From Monocercomonoides exilis (taxonomy: Eukaryota; Preaxostyla; Oxymonadida; Polymastigidae): a stretch of DNA of 64,000 nucleotides. This document shows positions 13,101-24,768 of the stretch, in pieces. The notes beneath the pieces are model-generated. The model did not search any database, was not told the DNA's origin, and saw only the letters and a list, made by a program, of their open reading frames with translations. Numbering within the stretch: position 1 is the first letter of the stretch; the number at the start of each line of letters is the position of its first letter. A program made the translations under genes and the position numbers. The stretch covers positions 1-64,000 of the forward strand of contig LSRY02000049.1 in the NCBI GenBank assembly GCA_001643675.2. The letters are read 5' to 3'.

Positions 13101-16100
13101 CAGTGGGTTCATTGTCTTCATCGCCATCATTTGCCACAGGTGTCGCAGCATGCACGCTATTGAGGGAAGAACAGAGAAAGATGACATATTCATTTGTGTG
13201 TGTGGTTGATTCAGCGCTTCGTGTGGAATCGCTTGTGGTGGACAGGGGGATGTGTCTGCAGAGGTCGTCGGTGATTGGGTGCAGTGGGGTGTGCGATGTT
13301 GAGCTGAGGGGGTGTGTGTTTGAAGGGGTTGAGAAGACAGAAGGGAGTGGGGCGTGTGTGGAGGGAGAAGTGAGAGGAGAGGGAACAAAGAGAGAGGGAC
13401 GAATTGTGGTGGAAGGGTGCACATTCAGGCGGTGCAAGACAGCGGAGCAGGAGTCGAGTGGGGGCGGGGTGTGTGCAGCGCTTTGGGGGAAGAGCACGTT
13501 GGTGGTGAACGGCACAGGGGTGTTTGAGGAGTGCAAGGCGAGCGAGGGGAGCAGCGGGAAGGGGAGGGGAGGAGGGGTGATGATAAGGGTGAATGATGAA
13601 GAGAGCTGGCTTGGGATATGTAGAGGGGTTGTGTTTTCGAGGGAGAAGCCGAACTGGGCGAGATGGGGGCGAGATGTGTTTGTGGATTGCGGAAGCGGAG
13701 TACTGCTGGAGGGGAAGATCAGTGCGGAGAGTGTCGGGTTTGCGGATCCGTTGGAAATGGCGGATGATGCGCTGGGGGTGTGTGGGGTGGAGAACGGGAG
13801 TGCTGTGCCTGTGATACCTCTGTTTGTGTATTTGCTTGTGCAGCCTGGGAGGATCCGTGTGGATGGCAGGTCAGGAGCAGATCATGTGTTCTGCGGGTTT
13901 GAGTTGTTTGAGTGTCTGACAGTGGACTATTGTTTTGAGGAGCGAAGCAGTGTGAATGCGAGCAGGATAGAAGTGTGCAGCGAAGCAAGGCTGGGAGCGG
14001 AGATGAAGGTTGAGTCGTTTGGGCTGTCGATATGCTCGCAGAGCGAGGCGGAGGCGCGAGTGGATGTGGAGGATGAAGGGGCGCGGAGTGAAGAAGGGCT
14101 CATCAGCTGCTCTTTCCCGTTCAGTGCAAGTGGCACGTTGTTCTGGCTGGCTCGCAGACTGCAAGTGGGGAGGGAGTGGCTGATTCTGTCGAGGGAGTCG
14201 CTGAGGTTGAGCAAATGCCGGGTGGGGTTTGGATTTGAGGATGGGGAATCGGCTGGGTTCGGTGCGATATGTGTGGTGGGAGGGAGGATGGAGCTGAGGG
14301 AGTGTGTGCTGAGTGTGGAGGCGGAGCTGGAGAAGAAGGCAGCGGTGGATGTGAGGGGTTACAGCACTGTGAATGTGGCAGGATGTGTGTTTGAGGGGTG
14401 GCGGAATGGCAGAGGAGACGGAGGCAGCATGGCGATAAGAAGCGAGGGAGGGGAGGCAGGGAGCGCAGAGATCAGGAACACCACGATAAACGGTTGCTCT
14501 TGCGTTGGGGGTTGCGAGCTGAAAGGGGGTGGGATGAGCATTGCGATTTCAGAGGAGGATGAGTTTGTTGTGCACAACGCTTCGTTGAACAGGTGTTCTG
14601 TTCCGTCTGGGAGCAGCGAGGCATGCGGTGCAGAGAGAGGAGTGGGAGGAGGGGTGTTTGTGGAAGCGGTTGGTGGAGCTGCGGGTTTTGCGCTGAGGGA
14701 GATGAAGTTCAGCGGGTGCGATGGGTGGAAGGGGAAGAATGTGTTTGTGTGTGGGAGGGAATTGGACAGGATAGTGGACAAGGAGCATCTGAACTGGACG
14801 ATGAGCAGCGACGAGCTGGAGCAGCTGGAGTGGATGAGTGGGTGGGAGATGAGCAGCACGGGAACAAGGCTTGCGATCCCGCTTGCTGTGTATTTGTGGG
14901 GCAACTTCAGCATGGAGGGGTATGTGGATGGGGCAGGAGGGGAGGACTTCAGCGGGTGTGGGCAGCCCGTGATTCCGTGCAAGACGATCGATGGGATGGT
15001 GAGCATGAGGCTGGGGAGAGCCACAGCGACATCGAAGTGTGTGATTGGTGTGCTGGGGGAGAGTGCTGCGAGAGGGGCAGTGGAGCTGTCGAAGGCAGGG
15101 TCATACAAGTTGTGTGGGTGCGGGGAGAGGAGGCGGATAGTTGTGGAAGACGGTGGAGGTGGAGCGCAGCGGGGGTATTTTGGATGCCATGTGGAGTGCA
15201 GGTTTGAGAAGGCAGAGTTTGCGGTGCCAGACGAGCTGTCTGGGCAGCTGCGGAGTCTGTTTGAATGCGAGGGAGGAAAGGTGGGATTGAGGGACTGCAG
15301 CGTGAAGGCGCGAGAGACGGGGAAAGGAGTGTCGTTCAGCGTGATAAGCGCGGAGTCTGGGGTTGTGGAGGTGGCAGGGCTGGAGGTGGAGGGGATGGAG
15401 TTTGGGGAGCGCAGCATGGTGGTGATGGACGGGAGTGGGGGAGGGGATGTGAGCGGGAGGATGGATGATGTGGAGCTGGACGGAGTGAGCAGCAAGTCAG
15501 GTGGAGGGCTGGCTGAGCTGAGGAGCTGCTCGTGTGTTGTGTGCGAGGGGTGGATGGTTCGGAGTGTGGAGCAGGTGAATGGGAGTGTTGTGCATGCAGA
15601 AGGGGTGAAGGAGCTGAGGATTCGGAGCAGCGAGTTCCGGAGGTGCTGGCGGGAGATCCGGAACGGGAGTGTGCTTGTTGGATGGGTGTGTGGGGGTGAA
15701 GAGGCGGAGGTGTGGAACTGCACGATGGAGGAGGATGGGACAAGAGACGGGTTCTGCGGGGGAAGTGTGTGCTGTGGAGTTGGGGAAGGGGGCATGCTGA
15801 GGTTTGACGAGAGTGTTGTGAGAAAGAGCGAGACGATGGTGCGGAACGGGGTTGGGGGTGGGCTGTATGTGGAGTTCTTGTCGAGGGAGCTGATCTACTC
15901 AGTGAAGAGTGTGGAGTTTGAGGAGAATGTGGCGTGGCGGGGAAGGAACGCGTATGTGGTGTGCGAGGGAGCGCGGGCAATGATCCAGTACGAGCTGTGG
16001 AAAGGGACAACAACAGAGGAGACGATAGAGGAGAACGATTTGTGGGTGTATGAGAAAGGCAGCACAGGAGAGGGAGAGACGATGAGGAAGCATCTGTTTC

Positions 16101-19100
16101 CGGGGAATGAGATGATTGTGTATGTGGACTCGAGCGGGAGAGAAGGGGAAGGGTGCGGGGCGTACGATGACTACGACTTCTGTGCAGACCTGGTGAGCGG
16201 GTATGCTGTGATGAAAGGAGCACAGCACATCCTGCACATTGCAAAGGATGCGGCGCTGAACGGGGAGCTGATGCGGACAAGGGATCCGCTGACGATCCGG
16301 GGAGGGAAAGAGAAGTCGGTGATGAGGGTTGGGGAAGGCGGGCATCTGGTGCAGAAGTCGGAGGTGGAGTCGAACACATTGGTGCTGAGCCAGCTTGTGG
16401 TTGAGCTGGGGAGCGGAGGGGGTGTGGAGGCAGAGCTTGTGTTGGTGGAGAAGGGGAGGGTGGCTGTGGACAACTGTGCATTTGGAGAGGAGAGTGTGGG
16501 AAGGGGATCGGGGATGTGGATCATCGGGATGAGCGGTGGGAGGTGCATGATGGACAATGTGAGTGTGAGGAACATGGAGTTTGAAGAAGGATGTGGAGTG
16601 GTGAGGGTGGATGGAGGGACGGCAGAGATTGGATGCAGCAACTTGACTGCGTGCAGGACAGATGGGAAAGGGCTGGTTGTTGGAGGCGAGGGAGGAGATG
16701 TGAAGATCAGCGGGTGTGCGTTTTTGGGGTGTGAGGCAGGAGGCGGGAGTGCAGTGAGGTTGTGTGGTGGGTCGAGTGGGAGGATTGGGAATGGGAGTGT
16801 GTTTGAGGAGTGCCTGACACAGGGTGGGGAAGGAGGGGCGATGAAGTGGGAATTGAGCGGAGGAGGCAGATGCACGATGGATGGGGCAGGGGTGCGGAGG
16901 AACTGTGCAGAAGGGGAGGAAGGGAGGGGAGGGGGTGTGTTTGTTGGGATTGTGGAGGAAGGGGATACGAACTTTGAGTTTGGGAGTGGCGTTGAGTTTG
17001 GGGGGAACAGGGCGCAGGCAGGCAAGGATGTCAATGTGATGTGCAGCAGCCTGAACAGCTCGATCCAGGCATCGCGGTTTCTGTTTGAGCTGAGGAGTGG
17101 AGAAGGAGTGTGGAGGTGTGGAATGGAGGGGACGGACGAAAGCATGTTTGAGGGGGTGGATGTGGATCTGATGCTGTTTCTGGTGGAGTACAAGGGGGAG
17201 AGTGTGTATGTGTGGAGCGAGGGGATGGACGTTGCAGGGTGTGGGAAGCAGGAAGTGGAGTGTCGCTCGTTTTGGCGGGGGCTGAAGAATTTGAGGGATG
17301 GGGCAGGAGAAAAGAAAGTGTTTGTGAAGGGGTGGACAAGCATCGCAGATTGCCACGATGTGAGTGGGCTGAGGATAAGCGCAAGGGATGATGGGGAAAC
17401 CTCGGAGTTGCGGGTGGGGAGCAAGCTGCCGAGCGGAAGTGGGGGAGGGGTGCTGAGCTCGACAGCGTCTCTGGCGATTGTCTCGCAGGTGTTTGTGCTG
17501 CCAAGCAGTTTTGATGGAGAGGTGGGCTGTGTGATATCAAGCCGAACACGAGAAGGGTTGCTGGTGCTGAGCGGGTGCTCGTTCAGCCTGGTTGAAGAAG
17601 GAGGAAATGGTGAGGCAGGTGAAGGAAGGCTGGGATACGAGCTGGTCTGTGTGGAGGGAGGAAGCGCAGCGATGGAAGACTGCAGGATACGGTGGATGGA
17701 GTTTGAGAAGAGTCCGCTGCTGTTTGTGGAAGCAAGAGTGAGTCTGGAGAATTGTGTGCTGGATGGGGTGCTGTCAGGTGGAGGAGGCGGAGGGGCAGCG
17801 AGGGCTGTGTGTGGAGAGGAAGGTGTGTTTGTGGTTGAGGGAGGCGAGTTTGGCGGGTGCGAGAACGTTGGGGCAGGAAGCAAAGGCGGGGTGTTTTTTG
17901 TTGACAGCAGGACTTCGAGGATGGCAGAGCCGTTTGGATTGAGGGAGATCAGGGTGGAAGGCACGAACAAGGCGGAGATAGGAAAGCAGCTGTTTATTGC
18001 GTCAGATGATCTGAACAAGACAGTGAGAGAGGAGACGATGGGGTGTGTGGTGGGGCTGAGCGGGATGGATGAGAACAGCTGTGTTGGATGGGAGGAGAGG
18101 TTCGGGGTGATAGATGTGAGGGTATTTCTGGTGAAAGCAGTGCTGGAGGTGGTGGCTGTGTCGGCGAGGGGGCATAACATTTTGGGGTGCGGGAAGGACG
18201 AGATGCCGTGCGAGACAGTGTGGGAGGGGATGAGGCACCTGGATTTGGGGAGCAGGGAGAAGGCGCTGGTGATCGTGGATGAAGCACTTGTGTGCGACGA
18301 TCTGGATGTGAGCGATGTGAAGATTGGAGGGATGGGCAGCGAAGAAGATGAGAAGCACTTGTCAAGGATCCGGTTTGAGAAGAGTGGAGAAGGTTGTGGA
18401 GAAGGTGGGGGAGAGATGGGAAATGGGGTGATGCGGAACAAGGGGGTGTTTGAGATGTGGATGATGGAGGTGGGTGCAGGAGAGGGGTTTGGGAATGCAG
18501 AAGGAGCGCTGATTGTGAGCGAAAGGGGAAGAGTGGTTGTGAGGGAGAGTGTGTTTGAAGGGAGGGGAGAGGATGGGGAGAGGAACGAGTTTGCGCTTGT
18601 GGAGATAGCGGGAGGGGAGCTGGTAATGGAGAATGTGGAAATGAAAGGGGTGTGTGTGAGGGGTTGTGTGGTGAGGATGCGGGAAGGGAGCGAGATGAGA
18701 GCGGAAGGGCTGAGTGTTGGAATGGCGCGGCTGTATGATGGAAGTGTTGTGGAGGTGGGAGAAGGGCTGGGTGCCGAGAATGGGAAGAAGGGGACGGTTG
18801 TGGAGATGAACAAGTCGGAGATTGTGGATGTGAAAAGGGAGGTTGGGAGAGGGTGTGTGGTTGACGAGCGGGGGGAGGGGCTGAGGGGGAGTGTGAGTGT
18901 GCGGATGGTGGGGGTGAGGATGCACACGTGCCAGTCGCTGGGATCGCTGGAGGGGGGAGGGGTGTTTGGAGAGCTTCGGGGAGAGGGGCAGATGGAGGTG
19001 GAGAACTGCTGGATGGTGCAGTGCAGCAGCAACGGGGCAGCAGGAAGAGGAGGCGGGGTGTATGTGAGGACGGTGCTGAAGACAGAGCTGAAGCTGGTGG

Positions 19101-22100
19101 TGAAAGAGGGGGAGTTTGACGGGAATGTTGCGCTGTATGGGAGGAATGTGTTTGTGGAGTGCTTTTGCATCGAGGAGCAGATCAACGAGACGCAGTTCCG
19201 GCTGAAGCTGAGCGGGATGGTGCAGGAGCACCTGTTCAGCGGGGTGGACCGGCAGGAGCACACAGAGGTGGTGGATCTGATGAAGTTCATCCGGGTGTAT
19301 GAGGCGTCGACGATATTTGTGGGGAGCAGAGGGGAGAAGAAGGGGAAGAACGCGAGGCAGTGTGGAAGCTTGGAGGAGCCGTGCCTTTCGCTGGAGTATG
19401 GGTGGGGGCATGCGGTGTCGGACTTTGAGTGCCGGCTGCTTGTGATGGGGGAGTGCGAGCTGAACGGGGATGTGGATCTGAGGGAGGTGGTTGTGAAGCC
19501 TGTTGAGAGGGATGTGGGGCGTGTTTGTGTTTGTGTTGGAGGATGTGGAGGTGGTGGTGGAGGAGGTGGAGGAAAAGGAGGAGCGGGAGCAAGAAGCGGT
19601 CTGATGGAGATGAGTGGGAGTGTGGAGGTGGAAAGGGTGGCATTTGAATTGGGGAGTGTGGAGCGGGGGAGCTATGAATGGCTGATGCGAGTGCAGGAAG
19701 GGACGCTGGAGCTGGAAAAGTGCTCGTTTTTGTCGGGTGGGAGTGAAAAGTCGGGGTTTGTGAAAAGGATTGTGTGCTGCTTGGGAGGGGTGTTGGTGGG
19801 AAAGAATGTTGAGATGAGGATGCTGGATGTGGTGTGTGGGGTTGTGTGCAAAGAGGGGATGGTGGAGGTGGAGGGGATGAAGGCGAGCAACATGGACTGT
19901 GGGGAGTGTCTGATGCGCTGCGAGGATAGCTTTGTGGGGATCGATGGAATGAGTGCAAATGGGATTTGTGTGGGGAAAGGGCCATTGGTTGAGGTGGATG
20001 GGAAGGGAAAGGACAAGACGGGGGAGAGGAATGGAAAGAGCTGGATGAGGGGGGTGAGGGCAGAGAACATGAGCAGCGGTGGGGAAACAGCAGTGTTGAA
20101 GGTGGAGAGGTGGATGGATGGGGAGGTGACGAACTGCTCGTTTGGCAGGTGCGATGGGGAAGGGACTGGAGGGAGGCTGATGGTGTTGGGAGGGTGCAAA
20201 GGGGTTGTGGTGAGCACATGTGTTTTGGATGGAAGGGGCAGAGGCGAGGGGGATGAGCGGAGGGGTGGGAATTGGGAGGGAGAAGTGTGCAAATGGAATG
20301 GATCGGCAGGGGAGTTTGAAGGATGCGAGGCGGTTGTGAAAGACACAACAGTCTCGAATTCAGGAGAGGGCGGGCTTTCTGTTTGTGGAGGAAGTGTGGA
20401 GATTGAAGATGGGAAGTTTGAGAACAACAACCCATCAATTGAAGGATATCCCTCAATGAGAAGAAACATTCTCTGCTCCGATAATGGAGTGTTGAATGTG
20501 ATGAGCCTGAAAGGAGGAGACGGATGGGAAAGAAACACATCCTTGTGGATATTGAATGAAGGATGTGAATTGGGTGGGATTGCTTCTGAGAGAGCATCAT
20601 CGCTGTTCATCCCAGTTGTGGAAGAGGCGAGGAATGAGACAGCATCTGATGGGAGAACAATCATCACGCTGAGTGGGAGACTTCTTCTTCCGTGCAATGT
20701 TTGGTTGAAGTTGAGCTTCAGGAATGGAAGGGAAGAAGTGGTTGAGAGCTATGGGGTTGGTGAAAGGGAAAGTGTGTCAGAGAACGAAATTGTTGCTGCT
20801 GTTTCATCGGGTCAGATGGCAATAGTGGGAGCAGAGACAGAAGTGTCTGTGAGTCTTCTATTTGGCAATCTTGATACTCCATCTGCCACTGATTCTTTCA
20901 TATTGAAGAACAGAAGCGATCCCAAGGCAACTGAAGATGAAAGAATTGTTGAAGGAGGAAAAAAGGAAAGATCAATATGGCCAATAATCGTAATTGTGCT
21001 TGTTGTGATTTTGCTGATAGTTCTTATCGTTGCAGTTGCATTTATTATTCGATGGAAGAAGGCAAAGGATGAGAACAACGATTTGAGAGAAATTGTGAAT
21101 GATAACATCAGAAAAGATCCGAAGGCATTTGAGATGGTGACGATGGAAATGTCACCGGAGGAGCAATGGAGAAGAGCAGAGAGGGAAGCTGAGAAGAAGA
21201 ACGAAGAGAGGATCAAGAGGAGGGTGTATGCGAAAAGTCTGCAGCATTCAGAGTCATCAGAGCATTTGTTGAGTGAGAATGGATCGACTGAATACATATT
21301 TGGGAGTGATTCAGACAAGATCCCTCAATGGATACTGGAGAAGGTGGATGAGAAGGAGGAGGAAGAAGAGACAAATAAGAGAACACCTTCTCCATCCGTC
21401 TCATCCACTTCAACAACTGATTCAGATTCTTCTTTTGTTCGAGTGGAGGATTTGTGTCCAACAACATCATCGATGTCGAATCTGGTGGATGCGATGGCTT
21501 GCTCATCTCCACATGAAAAGCTGATCGTGGACTTGAGGGATTCGCTGTTCATGTTATTACATGGAAGGAACAAGACAAAGGAGATGGCAATTGGATGTCT
21601 TCAAGAGAGGGAGCAAACTGCTGCCCAAATCCTGTTCTGGGTGGCGAATGGAGCACTTCATTCATTTGATGAATGTGAAGTGCCACTTCAGTCGCTGACA
21701 AATCTGAGTCCACACATTGTGCTGTTCTCAGAGCATATGGTGATCTGCATTGCCAAGCATTCCGACTTCTCTTCAGATGATTTTGAGTCGTCATCCATCT
21801 CTTCATCAAGTGTTTTCACATCAGCAAGTGATGATGATGACAGAGACTCTCTGCTCTCGTCTGCCTTTGAGGATGAGGATGATTTCAAAAAAGAGTGTTT
21901 GAGGTGGAAGGCGCCAGAGCTGCTGAATGGGAGGAAGAAGCATGCGACGAAGAAGACAGTTGTGCTTTCGGTTGGGATGATGATGTGGGAGTGCCTGACG
22001 CTTGATGTCCCGTTTGGGAAGTATGAGGCGGAGGTGGCAGGGCAGAAGATGGTGAACGGAGAGAGGCCGTGTGGAGGGGAGAGTGAGGCAAGTGGGATGC

Positions 22101-22327
22101 ATGAGATGGTGAAGGGATGCTGGAAGGCAGACAGTGGGGAAAGGCCAACGTTGCCTGGTGTGACGCGGAAGTGCTTTGAATTCTTTCCGGCTGGGGCGAC
22201 AGTGGTGACGATGAGCGATGCGGTGGGGTGTGAGGGTGGGAGCGAGGATGCAGCCAACAGCGAAGAGATGGAGAGCATGATTGGAGAGAGCGAGCTGAGT
22301 GTAGTGCGAGGCTCGCCAGCCCAATGA
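10126..22327 (+). pseudogene. Giant beta-helix surface protein with membrane span and pseudokinase tail, left copy, disrupted
   Basis: A reading frame of about 4,067 codons if the lesions are ignored. ATG at 10126 opens a signal peptide (hydrophobic core FALSVFCAACVA). The ectodomain of about 3,600 residues is Gly/Val/Ser/Cys-rich, in short beta strands typical of right-handed parallel beta-helix proteins. It contains eight Cys-bearing cassettes spaced 0.95-1.23 kb apart (see separate finding). One transmembrane helix lies at about 20972-21055. The cytosolic tail is acidic and Ser-rich, then shows a kinase C-lobe remnant (WKAPEL, SVGMMMWECL, GERPTL). Lesions relative to the right copy: Lys AAA to TAA at 10276-10278; one base lost near 11205; one G lost from the G-run near 12000-12004. 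From 11894 to 22327 the frame is fully open (3,477 codons). Expression of a full-length product is unlikely unless these are sequence errors. No intron is needed. Confidence 0.8.
20972..21055 (+). other. Transmembrane segment of the giant surface protein (left copy)
   Basis: An unbroken run of about 28 Ile/Val/Leu/Ala residues follows Trp-Pro and is closed by basic residues (RWKKAK), giving an outside-to-inside single-pass orientation. The matching segment in the right copy lies at about 47183-47266 and keeps the hydrophobicity but differs in many residues. Confidence 0.85.
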
Positions 22328-24203
22328 AGAAACTGGGCACTGGAGCAGAATCGTGAAAGTGAATGCATATGCGAGCGAAAATGTGTGGAGGAAATGAATT
22401 GAGAATGAGCAATCGATGGGGTCTGACCTGGTGGGTGGAATAACGAAAGGAAGGCAGAGGACGGATGAAAACAATGATGATTGGAGTTGGCGAATGGAAT
22501 GGAAATGGGACTGGGAATAGTTGGTGGTGTGTGAGTTCAACTCTTTCACTGAAAGGGTGTTGAATGGAGCACTTGTGGAAGGGTGGTGCGGTGGGGTTCA
22601 AGGAGCGGAGAGAAGCGGAGTTGTCAGCTGGTGCATTTGTGGAAGTGCTTTCGAACAATGGAGAGCTTTTTCATTCATTCATTTGTTTGTTTGTTTATTC
22701 ATTATTTTTTTTTTATTGTGAGTTTTTTTATATTTTGTGTGTGTGTGTGTGTGTGTGTGTGAATTTTTGTTGTTGGCAGTGCTGAATGGTATGGGGATTG
22801 CTGATCTTGTTGAACAATCGAATTGTGCCATCTTTTGATTGGTGCTTTTTTCTCTGTTGGCTTCAACATTTTTTGATGCAGAACAAATCGAAAAACACTT
22901 TGAAAAAATACAGAACCAGAACCAACAGCTCTGCTGACATTTCTTTGTCCACTTTCTCTTTCGAAAGCGTCAAATTGTTCATTTCTTTCGTTCCTTTTCA
23001 TTTTCAACCATCTCTTCCATTTTCTCGCTTTGAGCTGCAGTTGAACCATTCCAACAATTCAGAAGACTCTGATGTTTCATATCACTTCCGAAGAAGAGGA
23101 AACAACAAAACATGAAAAGGAGCTGCTCACTGTGAAGAGAGAAGAAACTCCTCGTGAAAAGAGGAAGAGGCATTCCTTGGAATTCACACTTTTTCAAATA
23201 CTGTTTTGATGGCTGAAGGTCAAAACACCATTTGAAAAACCCATGGAAACGCATCTGCCAAAACAACACTTTTGAAAAACAAAGATGCCGATGATGAGAA
23301 GTCGGAATTGCTGGAATGCTCGGGCTTCAAAAACACAAGTTAACAACTGCTCTGTATTTGTGAAATGTGCAGTGTGTGGAGCGAAGGTCACAACTTCGAT
23401 CTCTGCTTCCTTGAATATTTCACGCATAGGAGGATTTGAACTGCATGATTGCATGAGCAGAGGAATCAATCTGAGGCATTATTCTCTTCAGTCACATTTT
23501 CTTCATTCGGTGATGGATGGAAGAAGAACAACAAACGAGAGCTTGTTGAGTGATGTTTGATCCATCCAAAATTGAATTTGGTGAAATATCAAGAGAAGGT
23601 GAAAATAGCATTGAATGCTTTTTTTGTTGAGTTGGAGATGGAGCTGAACAATTGAGTGAAGTGCGAAGCAATGTGCAGCGATTCCTGAATAAAGAGAGTT
23701 GTTTGGACTCGGTTCGACAGCTTTTTTGAATCGAGATTGTTCATCAGCAGGATGAGCAAGGACACAGCTCGATGAAATTGGAATTCAATGCGAAGACTCA
23801 TTCATGCTGAATGGCAATTCTTCTGAAAAATGATGTTTTTCTTGAGTTTTTCGTAAAGTCTCTTCTGCTCCATTTTCAAGCAAAAACAAACATCCCATTT
23901 TGAGTGCGGATTGCAGATCCAACACACACACTTTCTCGAAGATGTTATTTATGGCTTGATTATTTTATTTTTTCGTTAAGCGAAATTAATTGAGTTGAAA
24001 CGAAGAGTTGATTGAAACAAAAGATTATTTTTCACATTTTGAAACCGAACAAAAGCGATCTTTCAAAAAGGAAAAAGATTCATGAATCATTTCATTCCGT
24101 TTTTGCAAAGATGTTTCATTGGATTGAAAACATCTTCTTTGAAGCAATCAATCGACCAATCGTCACTTGCTTTCTCTGCGATGTTTTCTGTGCCATACGA
24201 TCC
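22328..24203. other. Region downstream of giant gene to the inner end of the left arm
   Basis: About 1.9 kb, matched by 44060-45910. It includes a (GT)n microsatellite of about 13 units at 22736-22760, which is much shorter in the right arm. Small open frames on both strands (for example 23285-23560 and 23589-23801) are also seen in the other arm; none shows a convincing domain. A Cys-rich frame at 23285-23560 may be a decayed beta-helix fragment, but the support is weak. Confidence 0.5.
22736..22760. repeat. (GT)n microsatellite, about 13 units
   Basis: Uninterrupted GT dinucleotides. The paired place in the right arm (about 45509-45529) has only a short, interrupted CA run, which shows that the arms have evolved separately. 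Confidence 0.85.
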
Positions 24204-24237
24204 CCTATTAATTTGAATATCGTATTCAAAATGCAAT

Positions 24238-24728
24238 ATTGGGTAATTCATTTTGAAAAGTCGCAAATGGATAATTTTCAAATAAATCAAAAATTTCATA
24301 TGGCTAATTTTTTTTGAAAAGTTCCTTTTGTTTATTTTTCTAATATAATAAAAATTTCATATTTCGATCTAATTTCTGTTTCCACTCACCATATTTCTCT
24401 GTCGTGAAAGCAAAATCTTGACATTGGTATAATTTCTATTTTTGTGAAGTTTCATGAGAAAGAACAGAAATTTGAGAGAAATATGAAATTATTATTTTAT
24501 TCGAAAAATAAACAAAAGGAACTTTTCAAAAAAAATTAGACATATTTTGCTCAAATTTCTGTTTCCACTCACATATCTTCTTAAGAATGTGTTTAATAGC
24601 ATTATCCAGAAATAGATTCCATATTAGAGAAGTTTGGTGTATGTCAAGAAAAATTTGAGCTAAATATGAAATTTTTGATTTATTTGAAAATTAAACATTT
24701 GCAACTTTTCAAAAAGAATTACCCATGT
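24238..24728. mobile_element. Outer fold-back MITE-like element, interrupted by a second element
   Basis: Left arm 24238-24300 (starting near GGGTAATTC) pairs with 24661-24728 in reverse complement with only a few mismatches. The left arm is split: after CATAT at 24297-24301 a 239-bp element intervenes, and the left-arm sequence resumes at 24541 (CATATTTTGCTC), matching the other arm's TTTAGCTCAAATTT. It encodes nothing and is probably non-autonomous. Confidence 0.65.
24302..24540. mobile_element. Inner fold-back MITE-like element inserted in the outer one, with 5-bp duplication
   Basis: Inverted termini of about 85 bp: the left begins GGCTAATTTTTTTTG and the right, in reverse complement, TCTAATTTTTTTTG, followed by a shared AAAAGTTCCTTTTG. 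It is flanked on both sides by CATAT (24297-24301 and 24541-24545), which reads as a target-site duplication. Its internal consensus (TTTCATATTT, then a TTTCTGTT-CCACTCAC stretch) also occurs in the outer and neighbouring elements, so they are one family. Confidence 0.7.
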
Positions 24729-24768
24729 GGATCATTTTTATTGAAAACTTCCATTTGTTTTATTTTCA

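Larger units (their letters stand above)
4271..24203 (+). repeat. Left arm of about 20-kb inverted repeat (palindrome)
   Basis: This stretch recurs in reverse complement at 44060-64000. Paired positions add to about 68,238-68,271 throughout (GH31 starts 5459 and 62809; giant-gene stops 22327 and 45911; arm end about 24203 and 44060). Pairing is lost just after the ATACGATCCC-like sequence near 24195-24203. The outer limit is not seen, because the partner of 4271 is the last base of the window. The arms differ by scattered substitutions, by a shorter (GT)n run in the right arm, and by a TAAAAATG-type expansion in the right arm near 59150. Confidence 0.95.

Noticed and set aside
16171-19290. 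Antisense open frame of over 1,000 codons opposite the giant gene (and the mirrored 48945-51203)
   Set aside because: Explained by the G-rich, stop-poor coding strand; the product is a Ser/Pro/Thr-rich low-complexity string and no domain is visible.
23285-23560. Possible decayed beta-helix fragment downstream of the giant gene
   Set aside because: Cys/Ser-rich and faintly similar in texture, but there is no module landmark and it is too short to support.
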